From assembly GCA_049889495.1 (NCBI GenBank), contig JBMHDH010000068.1, forward strand, positions 1 through 44,486: 44,486 nucleotides of DNA, in the 5' to 3' direction. The translations under genes and the position numbers were made by a program. The stretch comes from UBA685 sp049889495. GTDB lineage: Bacteria; Pseudomonadota; Alphaproteobacteria; Puniceispirillales; Puniceispirillaceae. Shown here one piece after another: positions 8,663-15,704 of this stretch; the first letter of the stretch is position 1, and every line of letters starts with the position of its first letter. The notes below the pieces were generated by a model, which saw nothing but the letters and a program-made list of their open reading frames with translations, was not told where the DNA came from and did not search any database.

Positions 8663-9265
8663 TTAGTTTTTTTTAGCAACCAGATCAATCAAAGCTGATT
8701 TACCACTATGGCCAGGCCCTTCATCAAGCTCAGCCTCATAGCTTTGTTGCAGGATCACATCCATATCACCAAAGGCATCTGATAACATATCATTTGTATA
8801 CATATGATCTGGATTGCTGGGGCCGCCTGTGCCATAGGCCACCTGCTGAGGGGTATAGCCATGCAAAAACAACACCCCGCCAGAACGCAACGCTTGCTTT
8901 AGCCCTGCAAAAATTTTGGCACGTTCGGCTGGGGGGACAAACTGGATGAAAATCGCAACCACATTGTCATAGGCCTGTTGCGCCCAATCAAAGTCATAAA
9001 TATCCGCCATGGCAAAAGTGACATTAACCTGCTGTTCAGCGGCAAGATCTTTGGCTTTTGCAAGTGCCACAGACGAATAATCATTGGCATAGACATCAAA
9101 ACCCAAACCAGCCAAATAACAGCTGTTACGCCCTTCGCCATCAGCAACCACCAACGTTTTTCCGCCTTGGATTAATTGCGGGGCGTGACGCACCAACGCT
9201 TGGGCTGGCTTTTTGCCAAATAAATAATCATCACTGTCAAATCGATCGTCCCAAACGTTGCGCAT
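8663..9265 (-). CDS. Class I SAM-dependent methyltransferase (TehB-like)
   Basis: A 200-residue soluble protein with a Rossmann-type SAM-binding fold. Motif I is LVVADGEGRNSCYLA (about residues 38-52), followed by the acidic end of strand 2 (VYANDYS) and AMADIYDF (motif II region). The opening pattern WDDRFDSDDYLFGKKPA is typical of small TehB/thiopurine-methyltransferase-like proteins linked to tellurite or other chalcogen compounds, but the substrate is unknown. The leader on the minus strand holds two tandem 20-base repeats and a CCGCC/GGCGG hairpin next to the GGAG Shine-Dalgarno. It is probably transcribed alone. Confidence 0.85.
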   Translation of the reverse strand: MRNVWDDRFDSDDYLFGKKPAQALVRHAPQLIQGGKTLVVADGEGRNSCYLAGLGFDVYANDYSSVALAKAKDLAAEQQVNVTFAMADIYDFDWAQQAYDNVVAIFIQFVPPAERAKIFAGLKQALRSGGVLFLHGYTPQQVAYGTGGPSNPDHMYTNDMLSDAFGDMDVILQQSYEAELDEGPGHSGKSALIDLVAKKN

Positions 9266-9621
9266 AATGGAATGGCTCCCCCGCCTATCTGGCGGTTTTA
9301 TAATTCTTATAAGGCGGTTTTATCATTCTTATCAGCCTGCAATAGCAATGGCTATCTCACATTGTGGAATGACGTCGAAAAAGATTAAGAAAAGATGATC
9401 GGAAGAAAACCAGTTTCAGACAACAGGCGTATAGGTTATGTCCCTTAGTTGAGTATCCTAGCCGGTCCCAACTCGCTGAGGGACACCCCCATCCAGCGAC
9501 CTAACTTATCTGTGTGACCCAATCATTGTTGCGAAGCATTATTGCGATGCCTTTTTACGATGATTGATGATCTTCCCCCGACCATAGAGTCAACGTAACA
9601 TAAAATACTAAATTAGCCTAA
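9266..9621. other. 355-base gap with a structured element, no convincing gene
   Basis: No credible protein-coding frame is seen. The gap holds the direct repeats near the methyltransferase and a strong inverted repeat: TGTCCCTTAG (9439-9448) pairs over all ten positions (one G-U) with CTGAGGGACA (9476-9485), with inner GAGT/ACTC or AGTTG/CAACT pairing and an outer GTTA/TAAC pair (9435-9438 with 9502-9505). Further right, GCAT-TATTGCG-ATGC followed by CTTTTT (9537-9557) is a weak plus-strand terminator-like hairpin. The gap could hold a small RNA on the plus strand or a leader RNA of the methyltransferase on the minus strand. I recognise no known riboswitch. Confidence 0.4.
9276..9332 (-). repeat. 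Two 20-bp direct repeats in the methyltransferase leader
   Basis: The plus strand holds GGCGGTTTTATAATTCTTAT (9291-9310) and GGCGGTTTTATCATTCTTAT (9313-9332), one mismatch apart with a 22-base period. On the minus strand each copy ends in CCGCC. Both can pair with GGCGG (9285-9281), which abuts the Shine-Dalgarno GGAG (9279-9276) of the methyltransferase gene. Two alternative ribosome-site-masking hairpins are therefore possible. Confidence 0.6.
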
Positions 9622-10035
9622 TCACTGGTCATCATCTAGGGCATAGGCGCGCAAAACATCCAATGGCACAAGGGCCAAAGTGACGCGATTGGTTGCTGCC
9701 AGTTTGATTTTTGGGGCCTTGCCCGCTTGCCGCGCTTGTTCCCAACGCATCGCACAAAGACACCAATAATCACCTGCCTTTAAGCCATCAAACCCATAGT
9801 CAGGACGCGGCGTGCTAAGATCGTTACCTTGTGATTTTGAAAAGTCCAAAAAGTCATCACTCATCAACGCGCATACTGTATGCACCCCTCGATCTTCGGG
9901 ACCTGTGGCACAGCACCCATCACGGTAAAAACCTGTCATAGGGCTTGTCGAACAAGGGATTAACACCCCGCCAAGCACATTATATTGTTGGTGATTATAA
10001 AAGCTTTCGCCATCCATGTGAGCGGTGCCTTTCAT
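9622..10035 (-). CDS. DUF2237 family protein
   Basis: A 137-residue soluble protein recognised as DUF2237 by the run NVLGGVLIPCSTSPMTGFYR, then GCCATGPEDRGVHTVCA, a segment starting FSKSQGNDLSTPRP and GDYWCLCAMRWEQA. The conserved cysteines (CCATGPED and CLC) suggest metal or cofactor binding, but the function of the family is unknown. An alternative start, MDGESF at 10017, has an AAAGG about 11 bases upstream, whereas the first ATG has no clear Shine-Dalgarno, so the true protein may be six residues shorter. Confidence 0.88.
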   Translation of the reverse strand: MKGTAHMDGESFYNHQQYNVLGGVLIPCSTSPMTGFYRDGCCATGPEDRGVHTVCALMSDDFLDFSKSQGNDLSTPRPDYGFDGLKAGDYWCLCAMRWEQARQAGKAPKIKLAATNRVTLALVPLDVLRAYALDDDQ

Positions 10036-10138
10036 TGACTATCATTCAGCAAGCAAAATCATAGAGAGGATGATATCTCGCCCTCTATCAAAAAAATCTT
10101 CTATCAAAACAGATAGCGCAACAGCGCCATTATGCCAG

Positions 10139-10846
10139 CTATAGCTGTTTCATTTCTGTTTCAATGGCATCTTCTAATTGAGCCATAAAGCTTTTGCGAT
10201 CAAGCCCTGGGGGGATCGGAGGCAGAAAAGATACGGTAATCGTGCCTGGGGTTTTGCGAAATGCCCGCTTGCCCCAAAATTGGCCCGAATTTAGCGCAAT
10301 TGGCACAACTGGCAAATTGGTGGCTTGATAGATCGCATAGATACCGATTTGATAATCGACAATTTCATCAGGTGCCACGCGCGTGCCTTGTGGATAAATT
10401 TGCAAAGATCTGCCTGCTTCTTTCGCGGTGATGGCATCTATCTTCAGCTTTTTTAACGCTTTCATACCAGCGTCTCTGTCAACACCAATGGCACCAGAAT
10501 GCGCCATCATCCAGCCAAGCAAGGGGATTTTTGTCAGCTCTTGTTTCAAGATAATCGCAGGCGAATCCAAATGCCATGCCAAAGACATGGTTTCCCACGC
10601 TGATTGATGCTTTGCCGCATAGATCATCTGTTTATCGAGATGTTTATCACCTTTGATGCGATGATGTATCCCTGTGACATAACGCAATATGAAATTCGTA
10701 TAAACGCCCCAAAATACCCCAATATTCCTTGTGGCGCGTTGCGACATAAGCAATGTTGGCGCACATAAAATGCCAATTAATATGGTCCCACCATAAAAAA
10801 GCAGATTAAAAATGAAGGATCGTAATAAAATCATAAAAGCGGTCAT
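10139..10846 (-). CDS. plsC: 1-acyl-sn-glycerol-3-phosphate acyltransferase
   Basis: A 235-residue membrane-associated acyltransferase that adds the second acyl chain to lysophosphatidic acid in phospholipid synthesis. An N-terminal membrane segment lies at about residues 8-32. The catalytic HX4(D/E) motif is His80-QSAW-Glu85 (KHQSAWET) and the glycerophosphate-binding motif is YPQGTR (151-156); both are the forms common in alphaproteobacteria. It is divergent from the small plus-strand gene that begins at 10938. Another LPLAT-type substrate cannot be excluded. Confidence 0.9.
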   Translation of the reverse strand: MTAFMILLRSFIFNLLFYGGTILIGILCAPTLLMSQRATRNIGVFWGVYTNFILRYVTGIHHRIKGDKHLDKQMIYAAKHQSAWETMSLAWHLDSPAIILKQELTKIPLLGWMMAHSGAIGVDRDAGMKALKKLKIDAITAKEAGRSLQIYPQGTRVAPDEIVDYQIGIYAIYQATNLPVVPIALNSGQFWGKRAFRKTPGTITVSFLPPIPPGLDRKSFMAQLEDAIETEMKQL

Positions 10847-10863
10847 TATTTGAAAAAAGATGG

Positions 10864-10869
10864 TATAAT
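10864..10869 (+). promoter_or_regulatory. Candidate -10 element of the small plus-strand gene
   Basis: A perfect TATAAT lies 69 bases upstream of the ATG at 10938, in the divergent gap next to plsC. The -35 region is poor (GGTCAT near 10841), so only the -10 element is convincing. Confidence 0.4.
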
Positions 10870-10937
10870 CTCACCGTTTGGCATTCTATAGAGGCCCCAA
10901 AAAGATGACAAGACAAGATGATAACCGATGAGGCATC

Positions 10938-11300
10938 ATGATGGCACAAAATTGGCAAGATAGAGCTGTGATGATGCTTGCCATCCTCGCAGAGCAAGCA
11001 AAAACGATGAGTTATGATGAGTTTGCTACGGCAACTGATGTGCCTGCACCGCACCGCATTCACAAGCTCACTGCCTTCCTAGAAGAGCTGATTGCACGTG
11101 ATATCGCTGATAAAAAGCCAATCAGAGCAGCGGTTGTGGTCTCAAAAATCACAGATAGACCAGCGCGCGGCTTCTTTGATGCTGTAATCGAACAAGGTGG
11201 TGACTTCAAAGACCTGCATCATCAGCCAGATAATGATAGGACGCGTCAGGAAGCACATAGCCAGATGTTACAAGCGTTAAACCCTGATTTCAGCCTGTAA
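10938..11300 (+). CDS. Conserved-looking hypothetical protein
   Basis: A 120-residue soluble protein that I do not recognise with certainty. The first half (WQDRAVMMLAILAEQAKTMSYDEFATATDVPAPHRIHKL) looks helical and resembles a small winged-helix or helix-turn-helix fold. The middle holds IRAAVVVSKITDRPARGFFD, a pattern I associate with small uncharacterised alphaproteobacterial proteins. There is no signal peptide or membrane segment. The ATG is preceded by GATGAGG at good spacing, and a perfect TATAAT lies upstream. Codon use looks like that of its neighbours. It is a single gene, divergent from plsC and convergent with the tusA-like gene. Confidence 0.7.
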   Translation: MMAQNWQDRAVMMLAILAEQAKTMSYDEFATATDVPAPHRIHKLTAFLEELIARDIADKKPIRAAVVVSKITDRPARGFFDAVIEQGGDFKDLHHQPDNDRTRQEAHSQMLQALNPDFSL

Positions 11301-11357
11301 AGAGGGCACAATCATCAACAATCTGGCAACAATCAGTCGGTTCAACGGCCCGCTTTT

Positions 11358-11597
11358 TTAAGCACCTGATTTTTCAATGATAAATTCATAACGCCCATCC
11401 TGTTCGCTTGATTGGATAAGGTGATGTCCTGTTGTTTCGCAAAAATGGACAAAATCAAGCGGGGCGGCAGGGTCATCTGCGAGGATCAAAAGACGCGCAC
11501 CAACGCTAGCCTCTTTTAACGCACGACGCGCCTTTAAGACAGGAAGCGGGCATTTCAAACCACAATAATCATAGATGATTTCAGGGCTGTTCGTCAT
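11358..11597 (-). CDS. TusA-like sulfur carrier protein
   Basis: A 79-residue sulfurtransferase/sulfur-carrier domain (SirA/YeeD/TusA family). The signature is YDYCGLKCPLPVLKARRAL, with the CPxP cysteine that carries the persulfide (Cys15 by the chosen start). Such proteins pass sulfur for tRNA 2-thiouridine or other cofactor routes; the exact route is not known here. The ATG at 11597 follows AGAGG at good spacing; the longer frame from 11657 adds a leader not seen in the family. It is divergent from the DjlA-like gene. Confidence 0.88.
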   Translation of the reverse strand: MTNSPEIIYDYCGLKCPLPVLKARRALKEASVGARLLILADDPAAPLDFVHFCETTGHHLIQSSEQDGRYEFIIEKSGA

Positions 11598-11693
11598 GAT
11601 GACCTCTTGCATGCGCATAACTGAATGGCAAAATAGCAAATTGCAGACAGATGGCAACTTGCTTTTGCATCTATGGCAAGGCTAAAAGTAAGC

Positions 11694-12443
11694 ATGACAA
11701 TTTGGGGCATTATCATTGGCGGCGCGGCTGGTTTCGCAATTGGCGGACCAATTGGCGCATTGCTTGGCGCAGCAGCTGGCCATGTGGCAGAGCGTGGGCT
11801 AAAACAAGTGGTTGCCCCTGAACAAACCCGTAATGTGGCCTTTACCGTTGCGGTCATTGCCTTATCGGCCAAAATGGCACGCACAGATGGCATTGTGACA
11901 AGGGCGGAGATTAACGCCTTTCGGTCCCGCGTCGATATCCCTGAAAAAGACATTCCGCAAGTATCACGGTTTTGGGAATTGGCACGCCAGACCCAAGATG
12001 GGTTTCAAGCCTATGCTTGGCAAACGGTAAAATTATTTGGTGCCAAGGCCCCTATTTTAGAACAATTGCTTGATCTGTTATTTCTGATTGCCAGAGCAGA
12101 TGGAGATATCACAGATCCAGAATGGGCCTATTTGCGCGAAGTGGCCGCTATTTTTGGCTATGATGATGCTGATTTTGACCGCATGACAGAGATTTATGCC
12201 ACAGACACAGCCCTGCCACATCATGTGCTTGGCGTTCCAAAAGATGCCTCGCTTAGCACCATCAGATCAGCATGGATGCAATTGGCAAAAGATCACCACC
12301 CTGATCAGCTGATTGCCAAAGGCATGCCAGCGGAATTTATTGACGCTGCCACAGACAGGCTGGCCCGCATAAACCGCGCTTATGAATTAATGAAGGCCGC
12401 CCATGATCGCGCCGCAACCACTACCCCTAAAGAGACAACATAA
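11694..12443 (+). CDS. DjlA-like TerB/J-domain protein
   Basis: A 249-residue protein with three parts: an N-terminal glycine-rich membrane segment (MTIWGIIIGGAAGFAIGGPI and on to about residue 28), a TerB/DjlA-type helical domain with acidic patches such as ARTDGIVTRAE and ARADGDITDPEW (about residues 45-170), and a C-terminal J domain (from HHVLGVPKDAS) with the HPD tripeptide in KDHHPDQ. It probably recruits DnaK at the inner membrane. The start MTIWG aligns with the usual N-terminus of such proteins; an in-frame ATG seven codons earlier (11673) has no visible Shine-Dalgarno. It is followed after two bases by uup. Confidence 0.85.
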   Translation: MTIWGIIIGGAAGFAIGGPIGALLGAAAGHVAERGLKQVVAPEQTRNVAFTVAVIALSAKMARTDGIVTRAEINAFRSRVDIPEKDIPQVSRFWELARQTQDGFQAYAWQTVKLFGAKAPILEQLLDLLFLIARADGDITDPEWAYLREVAAIFGYDDADFDRMTEIYATDTALPHHVLGVPKDASLSTIRSAWMQLAKDHHPDQLIAKGMPAEFIDAATDRLARINRAYELMKAAHDRAATTTPKETT

Positions 12444-12445
12444 TA

Positions 12446-14293
12446 ATGGCATTACCACCACTTTTGACGTTAAGCGATGTTGGGGTCAATTTGGGCGACA
12501 GATGGTTGTTGCGTCATGTTGATTTATCGATTCATCAAGGTGATCGTCTTGCTTTGGTTGGGCGCAATGGTGCTGGCAAATCAAGCTTGATGAAATTAAT
12601 TTGTGGGCAAGCTGAACCAGATGAAGGCAGCCGCTGGGTTGCACCACAAACAGATGTGGCCTATTTGCCGCAAGCCCCAAAGATCAAAGGTGTCATGACA
12701 CTAGCCTCTTATGTAGCTGAAGGCCTTGATGATCCCTCAGAAATCTATCGCGCTGAAACCTTGTTGCAAAAAATGGGAATGGACCCAGCGCGCATGACAG
12801 ATGGCCTATCGGGCGGTGAGGCACGCCGCGCCTCTCTTGCCAAAGCCTTGGTCAAAAGACCGCAAGTTTTATTACTTGATGAGCCGACAAACCATTTGGA
12901 TTTGCCAACCATTGAATGGCTAGAAGGCTTGCTTCGTGACCGCCAAGGCGCGCTTGTATTAATCTCTCATGATCGTGCCTTTTTGCGATCTTTGGGCAAT
13001 GGCATGATCTGGATTAACCAAGGCAGCTTGCGCCGACGTGCTGGCAGTTTTGACCAATTCGAAGATTGGTCAGAGACGATCGAACAAGATGAAGCTGTGC
13101 GATTGGCAAAACTTGATAAAAAAATCGCCGAAGAGACTCGCTGGTCACGCCAAGGCATCTCTGCCAGACGAAAACGCAACCAAGGCAGATTGCGCGAATT
13201 GGCCAATTTACGCCAACAACGCGCACGCGAAGGCGGTATCACAGCCAAGACCATGACAATTGCAACTGGCCCTGCAGAAGGCGGCGGCCAAGTGGTGCTT
13301 GAGGCCAAAAACATCTCAGTAGAAGTGCCAACCAATGACGGCATGCGCCCTTTGGTCACCCATTTTAACGCCCGCATCAGACGCGGAGACAGAATTGGCA
13401 TTATCGGCCCAAATGGTGTTGGTAAGTCATCACTTGTGAAAGTCTTACTGCAAGAAACAGAGCCTGTTGCAGGGCATGTCAAACATGGCTTTGGCCTATT
13501 ACCTGCTTATTTTGACCAATCAAGAGAGGGGTTAAATCAAGATGGCTCTCCTTGGTCTGTGTTATGCCCAGATGGCGGTGAAACAGTTGAGATTTCTGGT
13601 AAATCACGACATGTCACCAGCTATTTACGTGATTTTTTGTTTGATGATCATAAAATGACTCAACGTGTTGCCACCTTATCAGGGGGGGAACAAAACCGTT
13701 TGTTATTGGCAAAGATCTTTGCCCAGCCTCATAATTTTTTGGTGTTAGATGAACCAACCAATGATCTGGATATTGAGACCATTGATTTGTTGCAAGAGGT
13801 GATTGCTGATTATGATGGCACCATCATGATTGTCAGCCATGATCGCGATTTTCTAGATCGCACCGTGACATCTGTTCTGGCATTTGAAGAGTTGGGCAAG
13901 ATCGTCCCGCATGCGGGCGTATATAACGATTATTTGGCCCGAAAGAAAAATAAAGAGCGCAAAAAACAAGACGGCAATAACAGCGGAGCCTCTGCCAGCG
14001 CGGGGAAGAAAAAAAAGCAAGCTGACAAGCCCAAAGCCCCTCGAACAGACAGGCTGTCTTATAAAGATGTTCATGCGCTTGAAACATTGCCAGGGCAGAT
14101 TGCCGCTCTTGAAGAAGCCATCTCAGCTGGTGAAGCCAAATTAACCGATATGCGTTTTTTCAAAAATGAACCAGAGGCCTATCAAGCCTTGGCAAGCCAG
14201 ATTGAAAAGGACAAAGACAGCAAAGCCAAAAAAGAAGACGCTTGGCTTGAAATCGAATTAAAAAAAGAAGAAATCGAAGCGCAAAAAGCATAA
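12446..14293 (+). CDS. uup: ABC-F ATPase Uup
   Basis: A 615-residue soluble protein with two ABC ATPase domains and no membrane part. The first domain has Walker A GRNGAGKSS (39-47), signature LSGGE (121-125) and Walker B LLLDEPTNHLD (about 142-152). The second has Walker A GPNGVGKSS (321-329), signature LSGGE and LVLDEPTNDLD. A charged linker lies between the domains, and the C-terminus is a lysine-rich segment plus coiled coil (about 525-615), the layout of Uup rather than EttA. ABC-F proteins act on the ribosome, and Uup has been linked to DNA structure binding and transposon excision. It is the last protein gene before rnpB. Confidence 0.9.
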   Translation: MALPPLLTLSDVGVNLGDRWLLRHVDLSIHQGDRLALVGRNGAGKSSLMKLICGQAEPDEGSRWVAPQTDVAYLPQAPKIKGVMTLASYVAEGLDDPSEIYRAETLLQKMGMDPARMTDGLSGGEARRASLAKALVKRPQVLLLDEPTNHLDLPTIEWLEGLLRDRQGALVLISHDRAFLRSLGNGMIWINQGSLRRRAGSFDQFEDWSETIEQDEAVRLAKLDKKIAEETRWSRQGISARRKRNQGRLRELANLRQQRAREGGITAKTMTIATGPAEGGGQVVLEAKNISVEVPTNDGMRPLVTHFNARIRRGDRIGIIGPNGVGKSSLVKVLLQETEPVAGHVKHGFGLLPAYFDQSREGLNQDGSPWSVLCPDGGETVEISGKSRHVTSYLRDFLFDDHKMTQRVATLSGGEQNRLLLAKIFAQPHNFLVLDEPTNDLDIETIDLLQEVIADYDGTIMIVSHDRDFLDRTVTSVLAFEELGKIVPHAGVYNDYLARKKNKERKKQDGNNSGASASAGKKKKQADKPKAPRTDRLSYKDVHALETLPGQIAALEEAISAGEAKLTDMRFFKNEPEAYQALASQIEKDKDSKAKKEDAWLEIELKKEEIEAQKA

Positions 14294-14304
14294 AGGCCGC
14301 GCGC

Positions 14305-14333
14305 TTGATTTTTCGCCATCAATCCCAGATAAT
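14305..14333 (+). promoter_or_regulatory. Sigma70-type promoter of rnpB
   Basis: The -35 is TTGATT (14305-14310), a 17-base spacer follows, and the -10 is GATAAT (14328-14333). The predicted 5' end of the RNase P RNA (14341) lies eight bases after the -10, as expected for a transcription start. Confidence 0.75.
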
Positions 14334-14340
14334 GCGCACG

Positions 14341-14742
14341 GGTCAGATGGCTGGATGGCTGCTGGCAAAATTGTGCTGTTTTTACCATAGCGATATTTTG
14401 CGAGAGGAAAGTCCGGGCTCCACAGGATCAGAATGCTGGATAACGTCCAGCGAGGGCGACCTTAGGGAAAGTGCCACAGAAAATAAACCACCTATGTTTT
14501 ATGGGTAAGGGTGAAAAGGTGCGGTAAGAGCGCACCGCGGCCTTGGTGACAAGGCTGGCAGGGTAAACCCCATTCGGAGCAAGACCAGATAGGAACATAA
14601 AAGCTATCTTTTGATGGCGCTGGCGATCCTGCCATTATGTTCGGGTAGGTTGCAGGACTGGTCAGGTAACTGGCCAGCTAGATGAATAGTCATCGACGGG
14701 CCTTTGGCCCTGAACAAAACCCGGCTTATAGGCTATCTGACC
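14341..14742 (+). ncRNA. rnpB: RNase P RNA (bacterial type A)
   Basis: The catalytic RNA of RNase P, which matures the 5' ends of tRNAs. The conserved block GAGGAAAGTCCGGGCTCC lies near 14402, the AGGGTGAAAAGGTGCGGTAA and AGAGCGCACCGC segment near 14510-14540, and the 3' block AAACCCGGCTTATAGG near 14717. The two ends pair as helix P1: GGTCAGATGGC (14341-) with GGCTATCTGACC (14731-14742). This fixes the ends and gives about 402 nucleotides. It lies between uup and mraZ and has its own promoter and terminator. Confidence 0.96.
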
Positions 14743-14788
14743 TTATTTTCTTAAAATCACTGAACATGAAATGCGAAAAGGCAAACGC

Positions 14789-14815
14789 CACCCTCTTTTA
14801 GAGGGGGTATTTTTT
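14789..14815 (+). terminator. Intrinsic terminator downstream of rnpB
   Basis: CCCTCT (14791-14796) pairs with AGAGGG (14800-14805) around a TTT loop, followed by GGTA and TTTTTT (14810-14815). It lies about 50 bases after the mature RNase P RNA end. Confidence 0.75.
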
Positions 14816-15224
14816 GGGAATTTTCATCGACTGCCACACCAAGAGCCACACCCAAAAAAGACCGAAAAACACCCAAAAATTAGAACATTTCATGAACAAT
14901 TTCTGATTTTTTCAATTTTTGCAATATGTTATCGATGATTGCTAAGAGATTACTTCATAAGTCCTTGTTTTTTCTTCATTTTTCCATGTTGATACAGCTA
15001 TTTCCCATTGACCACCATTATTACCCATGATATCCCATAAGAACCCATATTAAGTGTTTCATCACAAATTTCTGTTGGATTTGGGGGCAAATTCACACAG
15101 AAAATATGAAAAAAAACATGAAATACAATGCGTTAGCATATTTTGGGATTAGGGAAACAAACGCCTCGTTTCCGGCACCTGCCCCCACATAGCCAAAGGC
15201 AACGGGGATAAAAAGGGTGTATTT
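14816..15224 (+). other. Long untranslated leader of the dcw cluster
   Basis: About 410 bases without a credible gene, very AT-rich, between the rnpB terminator and mraZ. It holds the MraZ-box array (15004-15048) and a perfect GGAAAC/GTTTCC hairpin (15153-15158 with 15168-15173) in the transcribed leader. A weaker CCCA-containing stretch at 14851-14875 may be further degenerate boxes. No convincing -35/-10 pair could be chosen among the many AT-rich candidates. Confidence 0.6.
15004..15048. promoter_or_regulatory. MraZ operator array (five 10-bp-spaced boxes)
   Basis: CCCAT begins at 15004, 15024, 15034 and 15044, with a variant ACCAT at 15014, so the boxes repeat at exactly 10 bases. On the minus strand this reads ATGGG repeats. 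In E. coli, MraZ is known to bind TGGGN direct repeats separated by 5 bases in front of its own operon. The spacing, the sequence and the position upstream of mraZ all agree, so autorepression of the dcw cluster by MraZ is likely. Confidence 0.8.
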
Positions 15225-15704
15225 GTGGCTTTATTTTTATCCACATTTGAAAATCGCATCGATCGCAAAGGCCGATTATCCGTGCCTGCCCCCTTTCGTG
15301 CGACCCTTGAAGCAAATCATGCCAGCTTGTTTTTATACCGCTCATTATTGCTGCCTTGTATCGAAGGGTGCGGACCCGACAGAATTTCCCAGATTGTTGA
15401 CGCCATTGATGAAATGGACAGCCTATCTGAAGAAGTGGCAACTTTAACAACCATGTTATCAAGCGCACAGGAAATGCGTCTGGATAGTGAGGGGCGCATT
15501 TTATTATCCGCGGAATTTATTGAATGCGCTGGGCTTGGCGAAACCGCGTTATTTGCTGGCATTGGCCGCTCTTTCCAAATCTGGCATCCAGATGTGTTTC
15601 GACAAAGAGACGCTGAAGCCAGAGACAATGCCAAAAAACAAGGGCTGCCCAAATTAACATTGGCATCTCGTGGCCACGCCGCCCCAACAAATGGAGGCAG
15701 ATGA
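15225..15704 (+). CDS. mraZ: Transcriptional regulator MraZ
   Basis: A 159-residue protein of the MraZ/AbrB-like fold with two copies of the swapped-hairpin unit: FLSTFENRIDRKGRLSVPAPFR near the start and MRLDSEGRILLSAEFIECAG in the middle. It forms a ring-shaped DNA-binding oligomer that represses the dcw cluster. It starts with GTG, preceded by AAAGGG. It is the first gene of the cluster and overlaps rsmH by four bases. Matching operator boxes lie about 180 bases upstream. Confidence 0.95.
   Translation: MALFLSTFENRIDRKGRLSVPAPFRATLEANHASLFLYRSLLLPCIEGCGPDRISQIVDAIDEMDSLSEEVATLTTMLSSAQEMRLDSEGRILLSAEFIECAGLGETALFAGIGRSFQIWHPDVFRQRDAEARDNAKKQGLPKLTLASRGHAAPTNGGR

Noticed and set aside
12967..13482. 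171-codon open frame on the minus strand opposite uup
   Set aside because: It is fully antisense to a well-conserved ABC-F gene, has no Shine-Dalgarno or family likeness, and is explained by the codon pattern of the real gene.
14851..14875. Possible extra MraZ boxes (CCCA, ACCGA, CCCA)
   Set aside because: Spacing is near 10-11 bases but the middle copy is degenerate and the phase does not match the main array, so it is mentioned only as a possibility.
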